Of a stretch of 16,557 bases of DNA, positions 7,526 through 14,834 are shown piece after piece (positions within the stretch are counted from its first letter, which is position 1; each line of letters begins with the position of its first letter). This stretch comes from Firmicutes bacterium UBA2296 (GTDB taxonomy: Bacteria > Bacillota > UBA994). Location of the stretch: contig DDWC01000020.1 in the NCBI GenBank assembly GCA_002345475.1, forward strand, positions 1 through 16,557. The letters run 5' to 3'. The notes under the pieces are model-generated. The model was not told the origin of the DNA. It ran no database searches and saw nothing but the letters and a program-made list of their open reading frames with translations. The translations under genes and the position numbers were made by a program.

Positions 7526-7645
7526 TGAATCACCTGCTCTCTGTCTGCTATCTTTAGTTATTACACGTGTCAAAAGCGATTCCTTCTGCCTTCCCTTCTG
7601 TTATATTAACTGACAATGGCAGTAGGCACTTCGTTTCCCATATAT

Positions 7646-7671
7646 CGTGGGCACCGCATAGTGTGCCCACG
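7646..7671. repeat. 9-bp perfect inverted repeat upstream of the methyltransferase
   Basis: CGTGGGCAC (7646-7654) and GTGCCCACG (7663-7671) form a perfect 9-bp stem with an 8-base loop, in the 214-base gap between the divergent kinase-like and methyltransferase genes. No T-run follows on either strand, so it is not a standard terminator. It could be an operator or a leader hairpin of the methyltransferase mRNA. Confidence 0.6.
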
Positions 7672-7739
7672 TTCTCGCGCTCTCTCAAAGGAAGTCCGGC
7701 TCCGGCTAGAGAAGAGTACGTAGAATGGAGATGATGGCA

Positions 7740-8525
7740 ATGGTCAATTGGCGCAACACCACCGATGAGAGTCGTCGGCGTTGGGAAGAAAACGCAGATT
7801 ATTGGGATGAACGCATGGGCGAGCACAGCAACCGCTTTCACAGGGAGATAGTCAGACCTGCCACCGAGAGGTTGCTCTGCCTGTCTGCTGGCGACACCGT
7901 GCTGGACATTGCCTGCGGCAACGGCAACTTCTCCAGAAGAATGGCCGAGCTTGGCGCTAATGTCATTGCCTTTGACTATAGCGCCACCCTTGTAGAGAGG
8001 GCTAGAGCTCGCTGCTCCGAGCACCTGGACAAAATCAGTTTTCACGTGGCAGACGCCACCGTGCTGGAGGAGATCATGGCTCTAGGCGAGATCGGCTCCA
8101 TAGACAAGGCAGTGGCCAACATGGCTTTCATGGATATTGCGGATCTAGAGCCGATGCTGACAGCTGTACACGCCTTGCTTCGCGGCGACGGGGTGTTTGT
8201 TTACTCATTAAGCCACCCTTGTTTTCAAACGCGGTGCAGAAGGGTAGTGTCAGAGACAGTGGATATTGGAGACCGACTTGAGACCAAACATAGCATTCAG
8301 GTCTTTGAATACGCTACGCCTTCGACCTTCGAGGGCTTGGCGCTGGCCGGACAGCCGGTTGCGCATTTCTACTATCATCGGCCTCTGTCACAGCTCTTAA
8401 ATCAATGCTTCGCCGCTGGTTTCGTTGTGGACGGCCTGGAAGAACCCGTTTTCGCGGACGAAGTTGGCAAATCGCCCTGGGGTGAGATTCCTCCTGCGCT
8501 CATCGTTCGCTTACGTAAGGTATAG
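7740..8525 (+). CDS. Class I SAM-dependent methyltransferase
   Basis: The protein has 261 residues. Motif I is VLDIACGNGNF (about 54-64), followed at the end of the next strand by VIAFDYS (motif II with the acidic residue that holds the SAM ribose). ATVLEEI and AVANMAFMDI give the post-I region and motif IV. These are the usual marks of the Rossmann-like Methyltransf_11/25 group; the substrate cannot be read. Four in-frame ATGs crowd the start. ATG 7740 is preferred because GGAG (7727-7730) is nine bases upstream, but 7725 or 7734 are possible. The gene is divergent from the kinase-like gene, and a hairpin lies in the shared gap. Confidence 0.85.
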   Translation: MVNWRNTTDESRRRWEENADYWDERMGEHSNRFHREIVRPATERLLCLSAGDTVLDIACGNGNFSRRMAELGANVIAFDYSATLVERARARCSEHLDKISFHVADATVLEEIMALGEIGSIDKAVANMAFMDIADLEPMLTAVHALLRGDGVFVYSLSHPCFQTRCRRVVSETVDIGDRLETKHSIQVFEYATPSTFEGLALAGQPVAHFYYHRPLSQLLNQCFAAGFVVDGLEEPVFADEVGKSPWGEIPPALIVRLRKV

Positions 8526-8533
8526 GGTCCGGC

Positions 8534-8556
8534 TCCCGGGACAATCGATCCCGGGC
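8534..8556 (+). terminator. GC-rich hairpin between the methyltransferase and metallopeptidase genes
   Basis: Two CCCGGG hexamers (8535-8540 and 8550-8555) pair to form a stem of about 7 bp with the flanking A-T pair and a 7-base loop. There is no T-tract behind it, so terminator activity is uncertain. A very similar string, CCCGGGCTCTG, occurs in the hairpin after the GNAT gene. Confidence 0.35.
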
Positions 8557-8605
8557 TCTGGAGTTGCAGATTGTTGGCCCGTCGGGATAGGAGGTGAGCG
8601 CAGAA

Positions 8606-9901
8606 TTGACCACTGATGATTTCATTCACGACTACATCCCGCTCTTCTTCCACTACCAGGAGCTCATGTGGGACAGATACGCCCATGAGCTGGACAACGA
8701 CACCGGTTGTGTTGAGTCAGATGTTTACACACTATGCCACAGGCACCGCTACGTCCTCGGCAAATCACCGAAGAGCCGCGAAGAAGCTGTCATGCAGCAG
8801 ATCATTGCCCGTGAACTGGTGGAAAGGCATCCCCTCGTTGCCCGTCTGCGCAACAGGCTTGACTCTTGGAGCAATTACAATGCCAGCAATTTGACCCGGG
8901 CGGAACTGGCCATGGCTATGAAGCCAGATGTGCTTAACCTCATGGAACACCGAAACCGCCTGGCGCAAGATCTGGGTTATGTGTCCTATCCTGCTCTGGC
9001 CTTAAAGAGCAGCGATACGGAGGAGCTGAATGTGCGCGACGTACTTAGAGGTTTTCTTAGCCGGAACCTGCCGAGAGCGAAGGACCTGATAAAACACCAC
9101 GGACTAACCACTGAAAACGGGTATCCCAGACTGCGACAGCTGGGCGGGAGCACACCCGGCACATCCAGGAGCCCGCTGGAGCTGGCGACTGATTTGGCTG
9201 GACTGCTGGGGTTAAGCCAGCTCCTCAGTCATGTATCACTTCATGTACTGGAATCAGGTTTCGGTTACACAGGCGCAATTGCTGTGCCTGGAGATGTTCG
9301 CATTTTGACCAGGCCCATTACCTCACTGCAGGAACAGGCCACGCAATACCATGAACTGGGTCACGCCCTGGCGCATGCGGCAAACACAGGCCCTGGTCTA
9401 TTCAAAACGTGGACTTCCCTTTCTGATGAAACGATGGGGGTCCTCATGGAACGACTGGCCTCCAGGCTGGTATTCACCGAAGAGCAGTCGCAGCTAGTTG
9501 CTGACATTTCCCTCATTGAGAACGTCAGGTGTGCAGTGAGTTCCTTATTCGAGTTAGACCTATGGTCCTCACCGGAACGCGCCGAGGAGCTATATGCCGA
9601 GCATTACGGCAAGCTCGGTCTTGCCATATCTGAGCCCGCACTTTGGGCTCTGGATACTTTCCGCAGTATCGACCCTGTATACGTCCACAACTACGTGCTT
9701 GGAGCAATGATAGCGGACAGGATAATCACTCATCTGGAGGCCCTGTTTTGCGTCCGGACAGAACAGTATGGCCCTTGGCTTGAACAGGAGATGTACCAGT
9801 GCGGTCGGCAGGAACCCTTGCCAGCGAAACTAAAACGCCTGGGGATCGATCTGTCTGATTGGCCTACCGATCAGGGACATTCACGCAGTGAACGATCCTG
9901 A
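8606..9901 (+). CDS. Gluzincin metallopeptidase (M2/M3-like)
   Basis: The protein has 431 residues with the zinc motif HELGH (249-253) in YHELGHALAH. A likely third zinc ligand is Glu275 in DETMG, 22 residues after the second His, the spacing seen in gluzincins such as M2 and M3 peptidases. The N-terminal helical part, with NRLAQDLGYVSYPALAL, also resembles M3/M2 enzymes. No signal peptide was seen, so it should act in the cytoplasm. It is shorter than oligoendopeptidase F (about 600 residues). The start is TTG 8606, eight bases after AGGAGGTGA; no ATG lies in frame near the N-terminus. A strong terminator follows. The peptide substrate is unknown. Confidence 0.75.
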   Translation: MTTDDFIHDYIPLFFHYQELMWDRYAHELDNDTGCVESDVYTLCHRHRYVLGKSPKSREEAVMQQIIARELVERHPLVARLRNRLDSWSNYNASNLTRAELAMAMKPDVLNLMEHRNRLAQDLGYVSYPALALKSSDTEELNVRDVLRGFLSRNLPRAKDLIKHHGLTTENGYPRLRQLGGSTPGTSRSPLELATDLAGLLGLSQLLSHVSLHVLESGFGYTGAIAVPGDVRILTRPITSLQEQATQYHELGHALAHAANTGPGLFKTWTSLSDETMGVLMERLASRLVFTEEQSQLVADISLIENVRCAVSSLFELDLWSSPERAEELYAEHYGKLGLAISEPALWALDTFRSIDPVYVHNYVLGAMIADRIITHLEALFCVRTEQYGPWLEQEMYQCGRQEPLPAKLKRLGIDLSDWPTDQGHSRSERS

Positions 9902-9907
9902 TGACAC

Positions 9908-9958
9908 GCCACCGGAGGAACAAAAGGAACCATCCCTTTTGCTCCTCCGGTGGCTTTT
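9908..9958 (+). terminator. Strong intrinsic terminator of the metallopeptidase gene
   Basis: A 12-bp perfect outer stem (9908-9919 with 9943-9954) continues after one mismatch into a 7-bp inner stem (9921-9927 with 9935-9941) and is followed by TTTTA. It starts six bases after the stop codon. Confidence 0.92.
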
Positions 9959-9980
9959 ACTTGTTATTTGTTTTTTTTAG

Positions 9981-10009
9981 TTGATTGTGTTTTCCTCTGA
10001 AGTTACTAT
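9981..10009 (+). promoter_or_regulatory. Promoter of the HTH-Uma2 gene
   Basis: TTGATT (9981-9986) and TACTAT (10004-10009) are 17 bp apart, behind a T-rich stretch. The GGAGG ribosome binding site starts six bases after the -10, so the leader would be very short. Confidence 0.55.
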
Positions 10010-10027
10010 TATGCTGGAGGTGTGTTT

Positions 10028-10780
10028 ATGGACGGTAACAAGGAGCTTATTACAGCGCAGGCACTGGCCGAGGCCCTGAACTTTTCAGTGGAGACTATTT
10101 GGCGCTACACGCGGGAGAACAGAATCCCCTATGTGGAACTTGGCAACAGGCAATACCGCTACAACCTCGCGGACGTAATGCGGCGGCTCACAGGTTCTGT
10201 CCAGGAAACGAAAAGCAGCTACAAATCCAAAGGCTCTACAGAATACACCTACCAGGACTACCTGGAAATGCCCGAAGAACCAGGCTACAGCTTTGAGATT
10301 CTGGACGGCGTGCTTATTAAAGAGCCAGCCCCAAACGTACCTCATCAGCGTGCCTCCCGTCGCCTGCAGCGCATACTGGAAGACTACTTCTGGGAAAAAG
10401 ACCCCGAAGGAGAAGTGTTCAACTCTCCGCTGGACGTAACCTTTGGAGATAGAACTGTAGTCCAGCCAGATCTGCTGTACGTCTCCGGAGCACAGAAAGA
10501 TATTGTCCACCATACACGTATAGACGGACCGCCTACACTTGTAGTGGAGATTATGTCCCCATCCACCGGTCGTAAGGACCGTCTGCTCAAAATGGGCATT
10601 TATCAACGGGCAGGTGTAAAACACTATTGGCTAGTCAGCCCCGAGGATAAGACCATGGAGTGCTTCGCCCTCAAAGACGGCGTATACGCCTTAGTGGCTT
10701 CGGGGATGGACGATGACAGGGTGGAACCACCTGATTTCTCCGGACTCGTCATGGATCTTGCTAAGATCTGTGGCAACTGA
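10028..10780 (+). CDS. HTH-Uma2 fusion protein (putative PD-(D/E)XK nuclease)
   Basis: The protein has 250 residues. Residues 5-55 (ELITAQALAEALNFSVETIW, then a Tyr-Val-Glu-Leu-Gly-Asn wing) form an excisionase/MerR-like helix-turn-helix. Residues about 75-245 are a Uma2 (DUF820) domain with the PD-(D/E)XK-like core: Glu90, QPDLL with Asp148, VVEIMSPS with Glu174, then GRKDRLLKMGIYQRAGVKHYW. Uma2 proteins are predicted nucleases of unknown biological role that are expanded in cyanobacteria and in some Bacillota. The added HTH suggests site-specific DNA binding. ATG 10028 is chosen because GGAGG lies seven bases upstream; GTG 10022 is too close. No methyltransferase partner lies next to it. 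Confidence 0.88.
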   Translation: MDGNKELITAQALAEALNFSVETIWRYTRENRIPYVELGNRQYRYNLADVMRRLTGSVQETKSSYKSKGSTEYTYQDYLEMPEEPGYSFEILDGVLIKEPAPNVPHQRASRRLQRILEDYFWEKDPEGEVFNSPLDVTFGDRTVVQPDLLYVSGAQKDIVHHTRIDGPPTLVVEIMSPSTGRKDRLLKMGIYQRAGVKHYWLVSPEDKTMECFALKDGVYALVASGMDDDRVEPPDFSGLVMDLAKICGN

Positions 10781-10820
10781 CACATACTTTTGTCAGCGTG
10801 CAGATGAAATCGTGTGTCAG
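10777..10820. repeat. 8-bp inverted repeat at the end of the HTH-Uma2 gene
   Basis: CTGACACA (10777-10784) overlaps the HTH-Uma2 stop codon and pairs with TGTGTCAG (10813-10820), which ends three bases before the last codon of the convergent CPBP gene. The loop is 28 bases and no T-run follows. It may act as a shared terminator, with low confidence. Confidence 0.35.
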
Positions 10821-10822
10821 AG

Positions 10823-11638
10823 TTAATACCACAGCCAGTAGAACAATACCTGCGCTCCAATGTTTGACACCCATACCCACCAGTGAAGAAAGCTGACATG
10901 AAGCAGGTTCCTGCGCCTGCTGTACACTAATCCGAAAATCAGACCCAGGACGGTTGTACTGACGACATTGATCGTGGCAGCAAGCCGCGCCACATCACTC
11001 GTAGCCTGAAAGTACTGGGTAAGGTGCACGATGCCAAACAGCACTCCCGTCACTGTTACCACCGTAGCCTCAGCCGTTACTCTCCACTTCGCCAGCAACT
11101 CAAAGAGGGCCACTCTGAAGAACAGCTCTTCCACAAGAGATACCCAGGCGTAATAGGCCAGGCCAAGCAGAATCGGACTGAGCAATTGCCCCATGGCCAG
11201 CCCCTGGCTACCCGACTGAGCAGCCGCCCCCCATCCCATATTATGGCGAGCGACCACAGCAAACAGTCCTACTGCGTCCACTACATAGAAGCCCGCGACC
11301 AAGGCTGCCAAGAGTCTCCGATTTCGCAGATCAATCTTGCGCGCCGCCACGTAGCGGGTCAGGGCTAGCGCCGGTACGCCTACCAGCCATAGGCCGAGTA
11401 GGGCTCTGTAATACGTGGGTGCCTGTTGCAGAAAGAGCACTTGCGCCATGCTGTGGGAGATAGATCGATGCAGAAGAAACAGCACAAGCAGCCCTGCGTA
11501 CCTTTTCAGGTCAGCGCCAAAGCCCTTCAGGTCCAGGGGAACCCGCTTACCCACGCTATTCAGGATGATCATGGACGGAGCCACCCAAAGCAGGGCCTGC
11601 GTCATCATAGCTATCAGTAGCCGTTGTGCCGTTACCAT
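10823..11638 (-). CDS. CPBP (CAAX/Abi) family intramembrane metalloprotease
   Basis: The protein has 271 residues and is largely hydrophobic, with about seven or eight membrane segments. CPBP motif 1 is EELFFR (Glu170, Glu171, Arg175), motif 2 is FGIVH (Phe201, His205), and motif 3 is in the HVSFLHWWVWVSN stretch (His237 or His242, Asn249). These residues form the metal-binding active site of Rce1-like proteases. In bacteria such proteins take part in bacteriocin self-immunity, peptide maturation or signalling. ATG 11638 is preferred; AAGGG lies about ten bases before it, but ATG 11644 and TTG 11656 are possible. The serpin gene is divergent, 185 bases away, so a shared control region is possible. 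The substrate is unknown. Confidence 0.82.
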   Translation of the reverse strand: MVTAQRLLIAMMTQALLWVAPSMIILNSVGKRVPLDLKGFGADLKRYAGLLVLFLLHRSISHSMAQVLFLQQAPTYYRALLGLWLVGVPALALTRYVAARKIDLRNRRLLAALVAGFYVVDAVGLFAVVARHNMGWGAAAQSGSQGLAMGQLLSPILLGLAYYAWVSLVEELFFRVALFELLAKWRVTAEATVVTVTGVLFGIVHLTQYFQATSDVARLAATINVVSTTVLGLIFGLVYSRRRNLLHVSFLHWWVWVSNIGAQVLFYWLWY

Positions 11639-11823
11639 GATCATACATCCCTTCAACCTTTATGCGTGTCACATAGCTGTGTTTCTCGCTCATCGCGCAG
11701 AATTCCTGCCACAAATGGACGGAATTAGCAAGCAGCTTCCAAGAGCATATACGGCAAGGCCTGATGGAACCACACTGATTCTCCTGCGTCTAAAAGAGTA
11801 AGACATAACTTAGGAGGGAAACC

Positions 11824-13074
11824 ATGCGAGTATCTCCAGAAATACAAAGAATCATGCTGTGTATTGCACTGTCAGCCGTTGTTCTCTCCAGTCTTACCGC
11901 CTGCCAGATTGCGGGAGGGCCCATATACGCTGATCCGACCGATGACCCTGTTCCCTATCTCGGCCGGGCTAACACCGATTTCTCGCTGGAGCTGTTTAAG
12001 ACCATCGCAGCGGAGGAACCTGGCGAGAATATCTTTGTCTCCCCTGCCAGCATTTCGCTGGCCCTGGCCATGACTCTTAACGGAGCAAAAGGCGAGACTG
12101 CAGAGAAAATGGCCGCCGTTTTGGGAATGCAGGATATGACGCTGGAAGAGGTCAACGATGCATACTTCTCCCTGCTTAAGCTGCTTACCCAGAATGACCC
12201 TGGCGTGGAACTGTCCATCGCCAACTCGCTTTGGAGCCGCAAGGGCGTGGACTTCTTCGACGACTTTCTCGATCGCACCAGGCAGTACTACGATGCAGAA
12301 GTGACTTCCCTTGACTTTAACCTGCCGGATGCCGCTGACATTATCAACAGCTGGGTTGAGGAGCATACAAACGGCAAGATCACCGACCTCATTAGCCCGC
12401 CTGTTAACCCGATGACTGTAATGTTCCTGATTAACGCCATTTACTTCAATGCCGACTGGCAGAAACCCTTTGACCCCGACCGCACTCACCCTGTCCCCTT
12501 CTATCTGGCGGATGGCGGTGTTATCGAACACCAGGTCATGTTTGCTGGGGGCAGTTTCCCCTACCTGAAGCGAGAGGGATTCCAGGCGGTGGGGCTTCCC
12601 TACGGCAAGGAAGGTAGAACCAGCATGTATGTCTTCTTGCCTGACGAAAGCCACAGTCTTGATGGGTTTGTCTCAGGATTAACCACAGCCGGCTGGGATG
12701 AGTGGTTGTCTGCCCTCAGGCCTGCGGAAGGAACCCTCGGACTGCCCCGCTTCACTGTTGAATACGAGACCGAGCTTCTGGATACACTTACGAAGATGGG
12801 AATGGGCATTGCCTTTGATGGGCAAAGGGCAGACTTCTCCGGAATGCGCCCCACCCCTCCCAGCCTCTATATCTCAAACGTCAAACACAAGGCCTTTGTT
12901 CAGGTGGATGAAGAGGGCACCGAGGCAGCGGCTGCAACCTCAGTCGGGATCAGGGTCACATCCATTAACATCGACGCTTTTTCCATGACGGTCGATCGCC
13001 CCTTCTTCTATGCCATTGTCGATAACGAAACCGGAACCATACTGTTTATGGGGTCAATTGCAGATCCCCGTTAG
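11824..13074 (+). CDS. Serpin, secreted lipoprotein
   Basis: The protein has 416 residues. The N-terminus has a hydrophobic stretch ending in LTAC, with lipobox Cys27, so it should be a lipoprotein on the outer face of the membrane. The rest is a full serpin fold: NAIYFNADWQKPF (204-216) is the conserved shutter region. The hinge VDEEGTEAAAAT (361-372) matches the inhibitory consensus, so it should be a true protease inhibitor. Counting from P17 Glu363, the scissile bond is predicted at Thr379-Ser380, with Arg377 at P3. The end DRPFFYAIVDNETGTILFMG is the conserved C-terminal strand. The SD is AGGAGGG, five bases from ATG 11824. Target proteases are unknown; a role outside the cell is inferred. 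Confidence 0.93.
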   Translation: MRVSPEIQRIMLCIALSAVVLSSLTACQIAGGPIYADPTDDPVPYLGRANTDFSLELFKTIAAEEPGENIFVSPASISLALAMTLNGAKGETAEKMAAVLGMQDMTLEEVNDAYFSLLKLLTQNDPGVELSIANSLWSRKGVDFFDDFLDRTRQYYDAEVTSLDFNLPDAADIINSWVEEHTNGKITDLISPPVNPMTVMFLINAIYFNADWQKPFDPDRTHPVPFYLADGGVIEHQVMFAGGSFPYLKREGFQAVGLPYGKEGRTSMYVFLPDESHSLDGFVSGLTTAGWDEWLSALRPAEGTLGLPRFTVEYETELLDTLTKMGMGIAFDGQRADFSGMRPTPPSLYISNVKHKAFVQVDEEGTEAAAATSVGIRVTSINIDAFSMTVDRPFFYAIVDNETGTILFMGSIADPR

Positions 13075-13086
13075 CGCTATCACAAT

Positions 13087-13136
13087 ACATAAGCTCTGCC
13101 CCCAGGCGACATTTGGCCTGGGGGCAGAGCTTATGT
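13087..13136. repeat. 21-bp perfect hairpin between serpin and AlkD-like genes
   Basis: The arms 13087-13107 and 13116-13136 are exact reverse complements, 21 bp each, with an 8-base loop. The stem is GC-rich at its centre (CTGCCCCCAGGC). It starts 13 bases after the serpin stop and lies between convergent genes. It has no T-tract on either side, so it may work as a bidirectional terminator, a mRNA 3' stabiliser or a small palindromic repeat. Confidence 0.8.
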
Positions 13137-13198
13137 CGGTCCCCCCTCGTTTCCAGTAACTGACTGAACTCCAGGAATCGTACCGTTCTGCAGGGGTA

Positions 13199-13858
13199 TT
13201 AGCGGAGCAACTCCGACCTTCGTACTTTGTCCATTTTCTCCATGGCGTATCGGAACGCCACCCTCGGCATAGTACTCTTGTTCTTAGCTAAGTACTCATA
13301 AACAGCATCCGGTTCAGTCTGTGATAGAACCTTTAGCATCCACCCATAACCTTTTAGCACAAGGTAATGCTCGTCATTCTTTAGCGCGTCAGAGATTGCA
13401 AACGGGTCTATCCCCTTGTACTTCCCCTGTTTAATCGGGTAAATGAGAACAACAGCGGCAGCACGCCGCACAGCGAAGTTGGGGTGCTCTATCCAGCTGT
13501 ACACGTGGGTGAACAGGTCATTGTTCTGACTTAACAGCGCCCCAAAGGCATGAGTGCAGAAGTCATCACAGTCACCCCAATCAGTGACATATTCCTTGAG
13601 CCATCCCTCAAATATAGCGAATGTCTTGTCATTGTATTGCCTCCTGACTCGAAACGCCCAATCGTAGGCAATAACCCCTAAAGCCCATTCCCTTTCTTTA
13701 AGTAGTTGCTCACAGCGTGCCAGTACATTAATGATGCCCTTGTCCTCTAGCCCGCGATACATAGCTGCAGAGACTGACCGAACTGCTCCGGTAGTCAGCT
13801 TGGTTGCATGGGACATCTTCGTTAGTTCATACTTTGCCTGTAATACAACATCAACCAT
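13199..13858 (-). CDS. DNA alkylation repair protein, AlkD-like
   Basis: The protein has 219 residues of paired helices without membrane segments, like the HEAT-like AlkD glycosylases (about 237 residues in Bacillus cereus). The key residues are in place: DWGDCDD (Trp94 and Asp98, like Trp109 and Asp113 of AlkD), Arg131/Arg132 in AVRRAAAVV (like Arg148) and Trp173 in GYGWML (like Trp187). AlkD removes 3-methyladenine and 7-methylguanine from DNA without flipping the base. ATG 13858 is chosen over TTG 13885; a GGGAG is only two bases upstream, so the start is uncertain. It lies 106 bases downstream of the PhzF gene on the same strand and may be part of that transcript. Confidence 0.82.
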   Translation of the reverse strand: MVDVVLQAKYELTKMSHATKLTTGAVRSVSAAMYRGLEDKGIINVLARCEQLLKEREWALGVIAYDWAFRVRRQYNDKTFAIFEGWLKEYVTDWGDCDDFCTHAFGALLSQNNDLFTHVYSWIEHPNFAVRRAAAVVLIYPIKQGKYKGIDPFAISDALKNDEHYLVLKGYGWMLKVLSQTEPDAVYEYLAKNKSTMPRVAFRYAMEKMDKVRRSELLR

Positions 13859-13964
13859 AACTCCCGCCCCACTTTCGCATGCCAATTGCTTCCGGCCAAG
13901 GCTACGCCTGGATGAAATCCGTGGACTCTTTCTCCCTTGCCCAAAGGCAGGGAATAGCGCATTC

Positions 13965-14777
13965 TTACAGGGTTATTTCGCCGCGCACCACAAGTACAGC
14001 CCCGCCACAGATGTCGACTCTCCCGTCTGCTCGTGTGAATAGGCGTAGTTCTCCACCCCGGGCCGAGGCCTGGAAAGCAAACAGCTCATTCTTTCCTAGC
14101 AGTCTACTCCAGTAAGATGCGAGCAGCGTGTGCACTGAACCCGTGACGGGGTCTTCATTAATCCCGGCCCAGGGGTTAAAATAACGGCTGACGAAGTCGT
14201 ACTTGTCTTTTCCCGGCGCGGTGACTCCTACGCCCTTGACTTCAGGCAGCGCCAACTGGCTCATGCGCTGAAAGTCAGGCTTGAGAGCGCGGACTATAAG
14301 CTCGTCTTTCACGTGAAAGACGAGCTTATTGGTTTTCTGTCCCCAGAAAGCGGCAACGTAATGCTCTAGCCCCAGCGCGGCTAGCAGTTCTGCCGGTACT
14401 GCCTGCGGATCAACCGGATTATCTAGGGGGAAGTCCAGCGATATCTCTTCCCCACGCCTGGTGGCACGCAGAATCCCGCTTAGGGTTTCGAACTCTATAG
14501 TTTCACGTTGATAGCCATACTCCGAAAACAGGACATGAGCAGTGGCAATGGTGGCGTGGCCACAAAGGCTGACTTCGACGCGAGGGGTGAACCAGCGCAG
14601 TACAAATCTGTTCGGCGGGTTAGCCAGCACAAAGGCTGTTTCTGAAAGATTCATCTCCGCTGCTATCTTCGTCATTAGTTCGCTTGGAATCTCATGTTTA
14701 AGCATGACAACCGCCGCAGGGTTGCCAGAGAAAGGCTGGCTGGTGAAGGCGTCAACAATGAAGATCGGTAGACTCAT
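13965..14777 (-). CDS. PhzF family isomerase
   Basis: The protein has 270 residues with the PhzF fold marks: DAFTSQPFSGNPAAVV (9-24), the catalytic Glu46 in NLSETAFV, LCGHAT (71-76) with His74, and GINEDPVTGS (205-214) with Asp209 and Ser214, which match the catalytic set of Pseudomonas PhzF. ASARGGEL near the end is also typical. The family holds isomerases, epimerases and racemases; without phenazine genes nearby this is a general PhzF-like isomerase, not a phenazine enzyme. The ATG has GGTGGGTGG upstream. The mRNA for residues 150-161 contains a 34-bp perfect palindrome. The histidine phosphatase gene is 57 bases upstream on the same strand. Confidence 0.9.
   Translation of the reverse strand: MSLPIFIVDAFTSQPFSGNPAAVVMLKHEIPSELMTKIAAEMNLSETAFVLANPPNRFVLRWFTPRVEVSLCGHATIATAHVLFSEYGYQRETIEFETLSGILRATRRGEEISLDFPLDNPVDPQAVPAELLAALGLEHYVAAFWGQKTNKLVFHVKDELIVRALKPDFQRMSQLALPEVKGVGVTAPGKDKYDFVSRYFNPWAGINEDPVTGSVHTLLASYWSRLLGKNELFAFQASARGGELRLFTRADGRVDICGGAVLVVRGEITL
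14296..14329. repeat. 34-bp perfect palindrome inside the PhzF gene
   Basis: The arm ATAAGCTCGTCTTTCAC (14296-14312) is followed at once by its exact reverse complement (14313-14329), with no loop and a central CACGTG. The next bases outward, T14295 and T14330, do not pair. It encodes Asn150 to Ile161 of the PhzF protein, in a region that fits the family alignment, so it is not an obvious insertion. Confidence 0.95.
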
Positions 14778-14791
14778 ATTCCACCCACCTT

Positions 14792-14815
14792 GGCCTTTCC
14801 CTGCGGGGGAAGGCC
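14792..14815 (-). terminator. GC-rich hairpin between histidine phosphatase and PhzF genes
   Basis: GGCCTTTCCC (14792-14801) pairs with GGGGAAGGCC (14806-14815) through a 10-bp stem with one G-T pair and a 4-base loop. On the minus strand the phosphatase stop is 19 bases before it and the PhzF ribosome binding site is right after it. No T-run follows, so read-through from phosphatase to PhzF is likely and the hairpin may only set the ratio. Confidence 0.45.
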
Positions 14816-14834
14816 CCTTTCATTTTAGTTGCGT

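Noticed and set aside
7545..7573. Minus-strand promoter for the kinase-like gene (TTGACA at 7573-7568 with TAGCAG 17 bp away)
   Set aside because: The -35 is perfect but the -10 is poor, and the start would leave only a few bases before the ribosome binding site, so it is not listed as a feature.
7554..8045. 163-residue open frame on the minus strand across the methyltransferase start
   Set aside because: It overlaps the conserved SAM-binding motifs of the methyltransferase in antisense and shows no protein family features.
10085..10624. 179-residue open frame on the minus strand opposite the HTH-Uma2 gene
   Set aside because: It mirrors the Uma2 coding sequence, has no domain and lies fully inside a well-supported gene.
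11872..12654. 260-residue open frame on the minus strand opposite the serpin gene
   Set aside because: It is the antisense of a clear serpin reading frame, has no ribosome binding site or recognisable domain, and its composition follows from the codons of the serpin.
13933..13953. Small hairpin after the PhzF gene
   Set aside because: TCCCT-T-GCC pairs with GGC-AGGGA with a bulge, but there is no T-run behind it, so a terminator is not supported.
13965..14777. Phenazine biosynthesis gene cluster
   Set aside because: Only the PhzF-family member is present; no other phz gene is seen, and most PhzF-like proteins are not phenazine enzymes.
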